Made by a program: the position numbers and the translations under genes. The notes below the pieces were generated by a model. The model searched no databases. It was not told the origin of the DNA and worked only from the letters and a program-made list of their open reading frames with translations. DNA of 31,274 bases from JBBQNY01 sp038221545. Lineage in GTDB: Bacteria; Pseudomonadota; Gammaproteobacteria; Xanthomonadales; Ahniellaceae. This document shows positions 14,927-23,261 of this stretch, piece after piece; within the stretch, counting starts at the first letter, position 1, and every line of letters starts with the position of its first letter. The stretch lies in contig JBBRIE010000004.1 in NCBI GenBank assembly GCA_038221545.1, positions 1-31,274 on the forward strand. Direction: 5' to 3'.

Positions 14927-16178
14927 GGGTCGTCACCCGTTCCGGCACCGGCCGCGTTCGGTCGAGCCGCGTCCACACCGGCATCGTGATGAAGAACATG
15001 AAATACAGGAAGGTCAGCACGCGGCCGATGATCGTCTCCACCGGATCGGTTCCGGGACCCGAGCCGATCTTGCCGAGCCAGATGAAGCACACCGCAAGCA
15101 GGCCCAGCATCACCTTGGTGAGGACACCCTTGTATCGGTGCGACCTGACCGGACTGCGATCGAGCCATGGCACCAGGAACAGCACCGCGATGGCGCCGAA
15201 CATCACCAGCACGCCGGAGAGCTTGTGCGGCACCACGCGCAACATCGCGTAGTAAGGCGTGTAGTACCAGACCGGCTTGATGTGCTCGGGGGTGACCAGT
15301 CGATTGGCCTCGACGTAGTTGTCGTGCTCCAGGAACCAGCCGCCGACGGTCGGTTCAAAGAAGATGATGAAGGCGCAGATGATCATGAAGAACCCGAGCC
15401 CGACCATGTCCTTCACCGTGTAGTACGGGTGGAACGGGATGCCGTCGGCCGGCGCGGTCGGCGACCAGCGGTTGCCCTTCGGTCCCTTCTTGATCTCGAC
15501 GCCATCGGGATTGTTCGAGCCGACTTCGTGCAGGGCGCCGAGGTGCAGCACCACCAGCAGCAGCAATACGAGCGGCAGCGCGATCACGTGCAGGGCGAAG
15601 AACCGGTTGAGCGTGATGTCGCTCGGCAGGTAGTCGCCCATGATCCATTCGGTCAGGAAGCCGCCGATCCAGGGGATCGCGCCGAACAGCGAGATGATGA
15701 CCTTCGCGCCCCAGAACGACATCTGCCCCCACGGCAGCACGTAGCCCAGGAAGGCCTCCGCCATCAGCACGAGGTAGATCAGCATGCCGAGGATCCACAC
15801 CAGTTCCCGCGGCTTCTGGTACGAGCCGTACATCAACCCGCGGAACATGTGCAGGTAGACCACGATGAAGAACGCCGACGCACCCGTCGAGTGCATGTAG
15901 CGGATGAGCCAGCCCCACTCGACGTCGCGCATGATGTATTCGACGGAGGCGAAGGCCTCGGCCGCGCTCGGCTTGTAGTTCATCGTCAGCCAGATGCCGG
16001 TGACGATCTGGTTCACCAGCACGACCATGGCCAGCGAGCCGAAGTAGTACCAGAGGTTGAAATTCCTGGGCGCGTAGTACTCCGAAAGATGCTTGCGATA
16101 GAACGGCATCATGCCGGGCACGCGCTCGTTGACCCAGGCGGCGACGTTGTCGGCGGCACGCGTCAGCACGTTGGACAT
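14919..16178 (-). CDS. petB: Cytochrome b of the bc1 complex
   Basis: 419-residue inner-membrane subunit carrying the two b hemes and the quinol sites of ubiquinol-cytochrome c reductase. The four heme ligands appear as His96/His110 (MHSTGASAFFIVVYLHMF) and His197/His212 (ALHVIALPLVLLLLVVLHL). The Qo motif reads PVWY (HIKPVWYYTPYYAML) instead of the mitochondrial PEWY, as is usual in many gamma- and betaproteobacteria. About eight membrane helices are evident, the last ending TRLDRTRPVPERVTTHE. The ATG at 16178 overlaps the petA stop by one base (TGATG), so translation is probably coupled. Confidence 0.97.
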   Translation of the reverse strand: MSNVLTRAADNVAAWVNERVPGMMPFYRKHLSEYYAPRNFNLWYYFGSLAMVVLVNQIVTGIWLTMNYKPSAAEAFASVEYIMRDVEWGWLIRYMHSTGASAFFIVVYLHMFRGLMYGSYQKPRELVWILGMLIYLVLMAEAFLGYVLPWGQMSFWGAKVIISLFGAIPWIGGFLTEWIMGDYLPSDITLNRFFALHVIALPLVLLLLVVLHLGALHEVGSNNPDGVEIKKGPKGNRWSPTAPADGIPFHPYYTVKDMVGLGFFMIICAFIIFFEPTVGGWFLEHDNYVEANRLVTPEHIKPVWYYTPYYAMLRVVPHKLSGVLVMFGAIAVLFLVPWLDRSPVRSHRYKGVLTKVMLGLLAVCFIWLGKIGSGPGTDPVETIIGRVLTFLYFMFFITMPVWTRLDRTRPVPERVTTHE

Positions 16179-16777
16179 CACGCGGCTCCCTCGGCGCTGA
16201 CGCCGATCTCGATGGTGCCGTCGTCGATGAAGCGATGTGGCGGCACCACCAGGTTCGTTGGTGCCGGAACGCCTGCATACACGCGTCCAGCCATGTCGAA
16301 CTTCGACTTGTGGCAGGGGCAGAAGAAGCCGCCCTGCCATTCCGAATCGAATGCCTGTGGCTCGAGTTCCGGGACGTAGAGCGGCGCGCAACCCAGATGC
16401 GTGCAGATGCCGACCAGGACGAGGATCGCCGGCTTGATCGAACGGTACTCGTTCTGCGCGTAGCCGGGCTGCTGGTCGACTGCCTCGGACTTCGGGTCCT
16501 TGAGCTTGGCCTCGACGCTCGGTAGCGCCGCCAGCGCGGCCGGCGTGCGGTTGATGATCCAGATCGGCTGCCCGCGCCACTCGAAGCTCAGTCGCTCGCC
16601 TTCCTCGAGCTTGCTGATGTCCGCGATGATCGGCTGTCCCGCGAGCTTGGCCTTGGCGCTCGGGTTCCACGCCTTGATGAAAGGCACGGCGGCCACGAGC
16701 ACGCCGGCCCCACCCACCACCGCCGTGGTCGCCGTAAGGAACCTGCGGCGGCCTAGATTGACGCTGTCCTCGGCCAT
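16178..16777 (-). CDS. petA: Ubiquinol-cytochrome c reductase Rieske iron-sulfur subunit
   Basis: 199-residue [2Fe-2S] protein that accepts an electron from ubiquinol. The N-terminus LGRRRFLTATTAVVGGAGVLVAAVPF is a Tat-type signal that stays as the membrane anchor. Cluster ligands are Cys125 and His127 in CTHLGC, and Cys153 and His156 in CPCHKS; Cys130 and Cys155 form the stabilising disulfide of the family. The ATG at 16777 has GGAGAG at good spacing and gives the family length; the reading frame upstream is open but not family-like. It is first in petABC, with a good promoter candidate about 65 bases upstream. Confidence 0.97.
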   Translation of the reverse strand: MAEDSVNLGRRRFLTATTAVVGGAGVLVAAVPFIKAWNPSAKAKLAGQPIIADISKLEEGERLSFEWRGQPIWIINRTPAALAALPSVEAKLKDPKSEAVDQQPGYAQNEYRSIKPAILVLVGICTHLGCAPLYVPELEPQAFDSEWQGGFFCPCHKSKFDMAGRVYAGVPAPTNLVVPPHRFIDDGTIEIGVSAEGAA

Positions 16778-16842
16778 CCGGCTCTCCGCAAGAGGTTCGA
16801 TTCGGGATGCGCCTTGGGCCGACGGCCAGCGCGGATCGAGGC

Positions 16843-16872
16843 ATTCTAAACGAAGCGTTAACGCGGCCACAA
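16843..16872 (-). promoter_or_regulatory. Candidate sigma-70 promoter of petABC
   Basis: On the minus strand, TTGTGG (-35 position, 16867-16872) and TAGAAT (-10, 16843-16848) are separated by 18 bases. The -10 matches consensus at five of six positions. Transcription would start near 16836 and give a leader of about 60 bases before petA. Confidence 0.5.
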
Positions 16873-17007
16873 CGCAAGGATGCCTCCTCCACCCGGGCGC
16901 CGCACCGAGGGTGCCATGCGTTGGGTCGATGCTTCGACGGCGCTGCCCTATGCTCCGGGAGTGCATCCTGTCCCGAAAACTAGTCCGAGAATCCCGAACG
17001 AGGCTGC

Positions 17008-18126
17008 ATGTTGAGCCCGGCCTGGCGTCGCCGTGCGGTGTTCATCCTGCAGAGCGTCGTCGTGGGACTGGCAGCCGCGTTCGTGCTGACCTACGCGTGG
17101 CCCGGCCGCAACGGCGCCCGCGACAGTGAAGCCAACCGGTCGGCGCCAGCGAGTTATTCGACCGCGGTCAAGCGCGCGACGCCCTCGGTGGTGAATATCT
17201 ATACGCGGCGTCTGGTAACGGAACAGCCGTTCCGGGTGTTCTCGGATCCGGTACTACAACGCTTCACCGGCGTGCCCGCGGGCCCACAGCGGTCCCGCCT
17301 GCAGCGGATCCTCGGTGCCGGCGTCATCGTGCGCGAAGACGGATATGTGCTGACCAATTTTCACGTGGTGCAGGGTGCCGGAGACATCCTCGCGGAGCTC
17401 GCCGACGGCCGCGTGACGCCGGCCCAGGTGATCGGCACCGATCGCGATACCGACCTTGCGGTGCTCAAGATCGCCGGCACGGGATTCACCGCGCTGCCCG
17501 CGGCGCCCGAAGGCAGCCTCGATGTCGGTGACGTGGTGCTCGCGATCGGCAATCCGCTGGGACTCGGCCAGACCGTGACGCTCGGTATCGTCAGCGCGAC
17601 CGGGCGCAACCAGACGAGCCTCTCGCGCTACGAGGATTTCATCCAGACCGACGCCGCCATCAACCAGGGCAGTTCGGGCGGTGCACTCGTGAATGCGGCA
17701 GGCGAACTGGTCGGCATCAACAGCAGGTTGTCCGGCGAGGGACAGGGAATCGGTTTCGCCATACCTGTCCGCGCGGCGCTGCGCGTGCTCGACCAGATCA
17801 TCGCCAATGGCCGCGTCGTGCGTGGCTGGATGGGCGCGGAATACACCGATGCGGCGCTTTCGGCCTCGCCCCTCGCGGAACCCATCGCGGGTGCGCAGAT
17901 CGCGCTGGTGCTGCCGGGCGGTCCCGCGGATCGGGCGGGACTGCGGCAGGGCGACATCGTGCAGCGACTCGGGGGCGAGTCGATCCGCGACGAAGCGGAC
18001 CTGCGCAGCCGCGAATCGGCGATCGCGCCGGGAACGGCTGTGCGCGTGCAGGGACAGCGCGGCGGCGCGGCGCTCGATGTCCAGGTGACGCTGGTGGACC
18101 GCGGCGCCGCATTGCCGCCAGGCTGA
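17008..18126 (+). CDS. DegS-like periplasmic trypsin-family protease with one PDZ domain
   Basis: 372 residues. A short cytoplasmic N-terminus and one helix (about 10-30) anchor the protein, with the protease in the periplasm. The catalytic triad is His119 (TNFHVVQGA), Asp149 (DRDTDLAVLKI) and Ser223 (NQGSSGGALVN). One PDZ domain follows (about 275-365, with GWMGAEY and DRAGLRQGDIVQRLGG). One PDZ and a membrane anchor fit DegS/AlgW, the site-1 protease that cuts an anti-sigma-E factor when outer-membrane proteins misfold, rather than the two-PDZ DegP/DegQ. The ATG at 17008 has GAGG six bases upstream, and a TATGCT -10-like box lies near 16949. It faces petA divergently and converges with the transglycosylase gene with a 7-base gap. 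RseA/RpoE are not in the window. Confidence 0.88.
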   Translation: MLSPAWRRRAVFILQSVVVGLAAAFVLTYAWPGRNGARDSEANRSAPASYSTAVKRATPSVVNIYTRRLVTEQPFRVFSDPVLQRFTGVPAGPQRSRLQRILGAGVIVREDGYVLTNFHVVQGAGDILAELADGRVTPAQVIGTDRDTDLAVLKIAGTGFTALPAAPEGSLDVGDVVLAIGNPLGLGQTVTLGIVSATGRNQTSLSRYEDFIQTDAAINQGSSGGALVNAAGELVGINSRLSGEGQGIGFAIPVRAALRVLDQIIANGRVVRGWMGAEYTDAALSASPLAEPIAGAQIALVLPGGPADRAGLRQGDIVQRLGGESIRDEADLRSRESAIAPGTAVRVQGQRGGAALDVQVTLVDRGAALPPG

Positions 18127-18133
18127 GAGGCGA

Positions 18134-18886
18134 CTACGCGCCCGTTCGGTAGCGCTGGTGCAGCGTGCCGACACGCTCGACGTAGACGCGCGTCTCGGCA
18201 TACGGGGGAATACCGTTGTACTTGCGGACCGCGCCTTCGCCGGCGTTGTAGGCCGCAGCAACGAGGCGGATGTCGCCATTGAACCGCTTGATCAGCATCG
18301 CGAGGTGCTTGACCCCCGCCTGGATGTTCTGCGTGGCGTCGAAGGAATCGGTCACGCCGTATTGCGCGGCGGTCGCTGGCATCAATTGCATGAGGCCCTG
18401 GGCGCCCTTGTGCGACAGCGCGCGGGGGTTGAATGCCGATTCCGCGTGGATGAGCGCCCTCACCAGCGCCGCATCGACGCCGTTCGCGCGTGCCGCCGCA
18501 TCGATCTCGCCAAGGTATGCGGTGAGGTTGAGGCGGGTGCTGTTCCAGTTGACCGGGGACTTCGGATCGCAGGCCGGGCAGAACACGGCCACGATGGTGT
18601 AGGCCCGCCCGCGCCCGGGGTTCCGGTCGGTGTAGTGGGTGACCCCGACCGCGTCCCTGAACTTGTAGATCGCCCGCTGCGTTTTTGCATTGAGCTGCAC
18701 GACAGGCTTGCCCGCGCCGGGATTGTCTCCCGCGACGTTCGTGAAGTGGACCACGCCCTTGGCGTCCGTGTACCGGCGTATGCCACCGCCCGCCAGCAAC
18801 GAACAGCTCGCCGCCAGCAACAGTGCGGCGATCGCGAAACGCGGCAACCCGCCAGGGGTGGACGGCGTGGGGAATCGGCGGCTCAT
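18134..18886 (-). CDS. Lytic transglycosylase (SLT domain) with duplicated DUF4124-like motif
   Basis: 250-residue envelope protein. A hydrophobic signal segment ends near LLLAASCSLLAGG; the Cys could be lipid-modified, but the lipobox is imperfect. Two copies of a DUF4124-like motif follow: RRYTDAKGVVHFTN (about 37-50) and YKFRDAVGVTHYTD (about 74-87). A CPAC pair (Cys103, Cys106) precedes the SLT domain (about 130-240): catalytic Glu149 in HAESAFNP, GAQGLMQLMPATA, and AAYNAGEGAVRKY. Such enzymes cleave peptidoglycan glycan strands with formation of 1,6-anhydro-muramic acid. I chose the ATG at 18886; a GTG at 18904 would add six residues. It converges with the DegS-like gene. Confidence 0.9.
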   Translation of the reverse strand: MSRRFPTPSTPGGLPRFAIAALLLAASCSLLAGGGIRRYTDAKGVVHFTNVAGDNPGAGKPVVQLNAKTQRAIYKFRDAVGVTHYTDRNPGRGRAYTIVAVFCPACDPKSPVNWNSTRLNLTAYLGEIDAAARANGVDAALVRALIHAESAFNPRALSHKGAQGLMQLMPATAAQYGVTDSFDATQNIQAGVKHLAMLIKRFNGDIRLVAAAYNAGEGAVRKYNGIPPYAETRVYVERVGTLHQRYRTGA

Positions 18887-18985
18887 GGCGCAAGTGTCTG
18901 CCACATAAGGAGGTCAGTGCAACGGCTCAGGGACCGTTCATCGACTTGCCGGGCATGCGAGAGTTCCTGCGCCGAGCGGCGGCGC

Positions 18986-18991
18986 TACACT
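18986..18991 (+). promoter_or_regulatory. Candidate -10 box of miaB
   Basis: TACACT lies 35 bases before the miaB ATG, in the same relative position as the TACACT boxes before corC and close to that of sodB. The -35 region is not convincing. Confidence 0.3.
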
Positions 18992-19026
18992 TCGCGGCCG
19001 CAAACCCTTGATTTTGAACGACGACC

Positions 19027-20385
19027 ATGCCCGGCAAGCTTTTCATCAAGACCCACGGTTGCCAGATGAACGAGTACGACTCCGCAAAAATGGCGGACGT
19101 CCTGGGCGCCGCGCATGGACTCGAACTCACCCTGGACGAGTCGGAAGCCGACGTGATCCTCGTCAACACCTGCTCGATCCGCGAGCGCGCGCAGGAAAAA
19201 GTGTTCTCGCAACTCGGTCGCTGGAAAGAGCTGAAGCTCGCCAAACCTTCGCTGGTGATCGGCGTGGGAGGCTGCGTGGCCAGCCAGGAAGGCGCGGCGA
19301 TCGTCGCGCGCGCGCCCCAGGTCGACGTCGTGTTCGGGCCGCAGACGCTGCACCGCCTGCCGGAATTGATCGACCGCGCGCGCAGCGAGCGCAAGCCGCA
19401 GGTCGACATCAGCTTTCCCGCGATCGAGAAGTTCGACCACCTCCCTGCACCGCGCAAGGAAGGGCCGGGCGCATTCGTGTCGATCATGGAGGGATGCTCA
19501 CGCTACTGCACGTTCTGCGTGGTGCCTTACACGCGCGGCGAGGAAGTGTCGCGTCCCCTGCCCGACGTGCTGACCGAAGTGGCGATGCTCGCCGCCCAGG
19601 GCGTGCGCGAAGTCAACCTGCTCGGGCAGAACGTCAACGCGTACCGTGGCCCCCTCGAACGCGGCGCGCCGTCGGAGGAAGCCGCGGACCTCGCCCTGCT
19701 CGTGGAATACGTGGCACAGATTCCCGGCATCGATCGCATCCGCTTCACCACCTCGCATCCGATGGAGTTCTCGGACCGGCTCGTCGACACGTACGCGCGG
19801 GTCCCGCAACTCGCATCGCACCTGCACCTGCCGGTGCAGTCGGGCTCGGACCGCGTGCTCGCGGCGATGAAACGTGGCCATACCGCACTCGAGTACAAGG
19901 CACTGGTGCGCCGGATCCGCGCGGCGCGGCCGGGCATTTCCATCAGTTCCGATTTCATCGTCGGCTTTCCCGGAGAGCACGAGGCCGAGTTCGAACAAAC
20001 GATGCGGCTCGTCGAGCAGGTGGGCTTCGACGATTCGTTCTCCTTCGTCTATTCGCGCAGGCCGGGCACCCCTGCCGCGAGCATGCCGGACGAGGTGCCG
20101 GATGCGACGAAACACGCACGCCTGCTGCGCCTGCAGTCGCGCATCACCGCGCAGGCAGCGGCGATCTCCGGCGCTATGGTGGGCACTCGGCAGAGCGTTC
20201 TCGTCGAGGGGCCCTCGCGCAGGGACCCGAACGAACTGACCGGCAAGACCGGCAATTTGCGACCGGTGAATTTCCCGGGCCATCCGGGCTTGGTCGGCCA
20301 GTTCGTCGACATCGAGGTGACCGCTTCGCTCGTGCACTCGCTGCGCGGGCGTGTCGTCACCCCGGACCGGTCACAGGCCGCCTAG
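19027..20385 (+). CDS. miaB: tRNA-2-methylthio-N6-dimethylallyladenosine synthase MiaB
   Basis: 452-residue radical-SAM methylthiotransferase that converts i6A37 to ms2i6A37 in tRNAs reading UNN codons. The N-terminal UPF0004 domain carries three Cys ligands of the auxiliary [4Fe-4S] cluster: Cys12 (THGCQMNEYDS), Cys49 (NTCSIRERAQEKVFSQLG) and Cys83 (GGCVAS). The radical-SAM site is CSRYCTFC (Cys157, 161, 164), followed by VVPYTRGEEVSRP and LLGQNVNAYRG. A C-terminal TRAM domain (about 375-445) binds RNA. THGCQMN and ERAQEKV are specific to MiaB rather than RimO. The ATG at 19027 gives the normal N-terminus and has no clear Shine-Dalgarno. It converges with the amidohydrolase gene. Confidence 0.97.
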   Translation: MPGKLFIKTHGCQMNEYDSAKMADVLGAAHGLELTLDESEADVILVNTCSIRERAQEKVFSQLGRWKELKLAKPSLVIGVGGCVASQEGAAIVARAPQVDVVFGPQTLHRLPELIDRARSERKPQVDISFPAIEKFDHLPAPRKEGPGAFVSIMEGCSRYCTFCVVPYTRGEEVSRPLPDVLTEVAMLAAQGVREVNLLGQNVNAYRGPLERGAPSEEAADLALLVEYVAQIPGIDRIRFTTSHPMEFSDRLVDTYARVPQLASHLHLPVQSGSDRVLAAMKRGHTALEYKALVRRIRAARPGISISSDFIVGFPGEHEAEFEQTMRLVEQVGFDDSFSFVYSRRPGTPAASMPDEVPDATKHARLLRLQSRITAQAAAISGAMVGTRQSVLVEGPSRRDPNELTGKTGNLRPVNFPGHPGLVGQFVDIEVTASLVHSLRGRVVTPDRSQAA

Positions 20386-20434
20386 CGACAAGCTCCGCGG
20401 ATCCGGTTTGCCGACGCCGCGGACCGCGGGGTGG

Positions 20435-22099
20435 TTATCGCTTCGTTGCCTCGAACACCGGCTTGCCGTCGACATAGGTCGCCCTGACGTCGAGCGCGCG
20501 CAATGCGCGAGGCTCGATCGCGAGGGGATCCTGCTCGAGAATCACGAAGTCGGCGCGCTTGCCCACTTCGAGACTGCCCACTGCGGATTCCGCGAATCCT
20601 GCAAAGGCCGCGTCCAGCGTGAATCCGCGCAAGGCTTCGAAGGCCGTGAGCTTTTCCTGCGGACGCCAGCCACCGAATGGCTGTCCCTCGCCGTCGCTGC
20701 GGGTGGTCGCGGAATACAGGCCAAGCCGCGGATCCACCGACTCGACCGGAAAGTCGGAACCGAGTGCGAGTCTCGCGCCACTGTCGCGCAGTTTCCGCCA
20801 TGCATAGGACCCCTGTATCCGGTCGGGTCCGACGCGATCTTCCGCCCACGGCATGTCGCTGGTGGCGTGCGTCGGCTGCACCGAGGCGATCACGCCCAGG
20901 AGAGCGAGACGCGGCAGGTCTTCGGCGGACAGGACCTGTGCGTGCTCGATGCGCCAGCGATGCCCTGGATCCTTCTCTCCGCGCCACGCCTCGGCGTAGG
21001 CATCGAGGACTTCCCGGTTGCCGTGATCGCCGATCGCATGGGTCGCGACCTGGACTTCGCAGCCCTTCGCCTTGCCGATGATCTTCGCAAGCGCGGTGCG
21101 CTTCGTCAGCAGCAAGCCCCGATTGCCCGCATCGTCACTGTAGTCCGCGAGCATCGCCGCTCCGCGACTGCCGAGTGCGCCGTCCGCGTAGAGCTTGACG
21201 GCGCGCATCTGCAGGCGGCCGGAAGGATGGCGATAAAGGCCCTCGCGACAGATCCACGCGAGCGCGGCCCCATCGCCGTCGGCCATGGCGCTGATCCGCA
21301 GCGGCAATGCGCCGCGTGCCGCGAGCCGCTGGTAGGCCTGCATTTCCGCAAGCGACACGCCGGCATCGTGCACTCCGGTCAGTCCGTGTTCGACTGCGCT
21401 GCGCATGCCAAGCGTCAACGCCTGCTCGATTCCCTCGGGACCGAGGGGCGGCACCGCCGCTTCCACGAGTTCCATTGCCGCGTCCACGAACACGCCGCTG
21501 GGCCGACCATTCGCGTCGCGTTCGATCCTGCCGCCGTCCGGTTGCCAGTCGCCGCGAAGGTCGCGCGTTACCGCGCGCAGCGCCGCCGAATTGGCCCAGC
21601 CCGCATGACCGTCGATCCGCCCGAGCCATACCGGACGCTCGGGAAATGCGGCATCGAGGTCGGCGGCGTCGGGAAAGCGCTGGTCGGGCCAGTCGTTCTG
21701 GTCCCAGCCACGGCCCAGCAACCAGGCGTCTTGCGGGAGCTTGCTCGAAAAGGCCTGCAGGCGGGTGAGGACTTCCTGCTTGCTGCGCGTGCCCTGCAGG
21801 TCCGCGCGCAACTGCGAAAGCCCCAGTCCCGCGACGTGGCCGTGCGCGTCGATGAGGCCCGGCACGACGGTGGCTTCGCCCGCATCGATGCGCCTCGCAT
21901 CGGGATATCGTTCGGCCAACGCGTCGCGTGCGCCAACCGCGACGATCAGACCCTGTGCGTCGAACGCGATCGACTGCACGCGCGGCAGCGCCGGATCCAT
22001 GGTGTGGATCGTGCTGGCCGACAGGATCGTCATGTCGGACGCCGCTACGCCAAGGCACGCGAACACTCCCATCGCCACCACGCAGCGAAATCCACGCAT
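20435..22099 (-). CDS. Exported amidohydrolase, YtcJ-like
   Basis: 554-residue metal-dependent hydrolase of the amidohydrolase superfamily. A signal peptide spans about 1-21 (MRGFRCVVAMGVFACLGVAAS), so it probably acts in the periplasm. Metal-site motifs in order are HGH in LIDAHGHVAGLG (His86, His88), a carbamylatable Lys in VKLYADGALGSRGA, THAIGDHGN, RIEHAQVL and LGSDFPVE, with the tail SLEVGKRADFVILEQDP typical of the superfamily. The YtcJ/LAF3 branch includes imidase- or amidase-type enzymes, but the substrate cannot be inferred. The ATG at 22099 has GGAG upstream; a longer form from 22156 lacks signal-peptide sense. It is 73 bases downstream of the ABC permease gene on the same strand and may belong to that unit. 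Confidence 0.85.
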   Translation of the reverse strand: MRGFRCVVAMGVFACLGVAASDMTILSASTIHTMDPALPRVQSIAFDAQGLIVAVGARDALAERYPDARRIDAGEATVVPGLIDAHGHVAGLGLSQLRADLQGTRSKQEVLTRLQAFSSKLPQDAWLLGRGWDQNDWPDQRFPDAADLDAAFPERPVWLGRIDGHAGWANSAALRAVTRDLRGDWQPDGGRIERDANGRPSGVFVDAAMELVEAAVPPLGPEGIEQALTLGMRSAVEHGLTGVHDAGVSLAEMQAYQRLAARGALPLRISAMADGDGAALAWICREGLYRHPSGRLQMRAVKLYADGALGSRGAAMLADYSDDAGNRGLLLTKRTALAKIIGKAKGCEVQVATHAIGDHGNREVLDAYAEAWRGEKDPGHRWRIEHAQVLSAEDLPRLALLGVIASVQPTHATSDMPWAEDRVGPDRIQGSYAWRKLRDSGARLALGSDFPVESVDPRLGLYSATTRSDGEGQPFGGWRPQEKLTAFEALRGFTLDAAFAGFAESAVGSLEVGKRADFVILEQDPLAIEPRALRALDVRATYVDGKPVFEATKR

Positions 22100-22172
22100 C
22101 GCGATCACTCCGGTCGTCGGGGGCCTGACTGTGCGCATTCCGGGCCGCGTGCGCAAGAGCGCGCACGCGGCC

Positions 22173-23261
22173 TCAATCCAGGCGCTTGCGGAATCCGAGG
22201 ATGGCGACGGTCATCATGACCACGATGAACGCGACCAGCGCCAACAGCTCCGGCCACAGCTCGAACAGGCCCGCCCCGCGCAACATCACGCCACGAATGA
22301 GCCTGAGGAAGTGCGTCAACGGCAACACTTCGGCGAGCCACTGCATGATCATGGGCATGCCTGCGAACGGGAACATGAATCCGGAGAGGAAGATCGATGG
22401 CAGGAACAGGAAGAACGACATCTGCATCGCCTGGAACTGCGACTTCGCGCGCGTCGAGATCAGCAGTCCGAGCGTGAGGTTGGCAAGGATGAGCAACACG
22501 GCCGCCAGGTAGACGTCGAGCACACCGCCGCGGATCGGCACCTCGAACAACCACACGCCCAGCAGCAACACGACAGTGGTCTGGACCAGCCCGATGGCGA
22601 CGTACGGCAGCACCTTGCCGAACATGAGCTCGGAACGGGTCACGGGAGTCGCGATGAGCAGTTCGAGGTTGCCGCGCTCGCGCTCGCGCACGATGGCGAC
22701 GGCGGTGAACAGCACCATTGTCATGGTGAGGATCACGCCTATGAGTCCGGGCACGATGTTGACCGCGGTCCGTCGTTCGGGGTTGTAGAACCCGACCACG
22801 CTGACGGCGGGCGCGCGGGCGCTTCCGAATGCCTGCGACTGCAGTGGTACCTGCGCGAGTTGCGCGGCGGCGGCCTGCACGTTGCTGTCGCTGCCATCGA
22901 CCAGTACCTGCACGGCTTCGCGACCATCGATCAGGCGCCGCTCGAAGTCAGGGGGTACCACCACGCCGATGCTGATCCTGCCCAGCCGGATGAGTTCCAT
23001 CAGCTCCTGTGGCGTGCGAGCGCTCGCGGTCGGCGCAATGACGCCGGTCGCGACCATGTCCATCACCAGCGCGCGCGAACCGGCCGTATTGGCCATGTCG
23101 GCAATGCCCGTCGACAGGCCGCGCAGGTTGAAGTTGATCGCGTAACCGAACAGCAGCAGTTGCATGACCGGAATGCCCACGATCATCGCCAGCGTCATGC
23201 GGTCGCGCCGAAGCTGGCGCAACTCCTTGAGCACGATGGCGAACAAGCGGCGCGATTTCAT
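22173..23261 (-). CDS. ABC-2 type permease (YhhJ/YbhR-like)
   Basis: 362-residue inner-membrane subunit. One N-terminal helix (about 24-43, LAMIVGIPVMQLLLFGYAIN) is followed by a large periplasmic domain (about 45-170) and a C-terminal bundle of about five helices. The cytoplasmic loop VRERERGNLELLIATPVTRSELMFGKVLPY is a hallmark of drug or lipid exporters of this type. It works with the ATPase encoded just upstream (ATGA overlap). Only one permease gene is present, whereas the E. coli ybhFSR system has two, so a homodimer is likely. The exported substrate is unknown. Confidence 0.92.
   Translation of the reverse strand: MKSRRLFAIVLKELRQLRRDRMTLAMIVGIPVMQLLLFGYAINFNLRGLSTGIADMANTAGSRALVMDMVATGVIAPTASARTPQELMELIRLGRISIGVVVPPDFERRLIDGREAVQVLVDGSDSNVQAAAAQLAQVPLQSQAFGSARAPAVSVVGFYNPERRTAVNIVPGLIGVILTMTMVLFTAVAIVRERERGNLELLIATPVTRSELMFGKVLPYVAIGLVQTTVVLLLGVWLFEVPIRGGVLDVYLAAVLLILANLTLGLLISTRAKSQFQAMQMSFFLFLPSIFLSGFMFPFAGMPMIMQWLAEVLPLTHFLRLIRGVMLRGAGLFELWPELLALVAFIVVMMTVAILGFRKRLD

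Noticed and set aside
14748..16379. 543-codon plus-strand open frame
   Set aside because: Antisense to petB/petC; the His/Asp-rich translation is the complement of membrane-helix codons.
16778..16966. N-terminal extension of petA
   Set aside because: The open frame continues upstream, but the ATG at 16777 has GGAGAG and directly precedes the Tat-type anchor; the candidate promoter also lies inside the extension.
18907..19069. AAGGAGG followed by GTG on the plus strand, opening a short frame into miaB
   Set aside because: A very good Shine-Dalgarno by sequence, but the resulting peptide overlaps the start of miaB in another frame and has no family features; probably chance.
20351..22219. 622-codon plus-strand open frame
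   Set aside because: Antisense to the amidohydrolase, which has intact metal-site motifs and a signal peptide.
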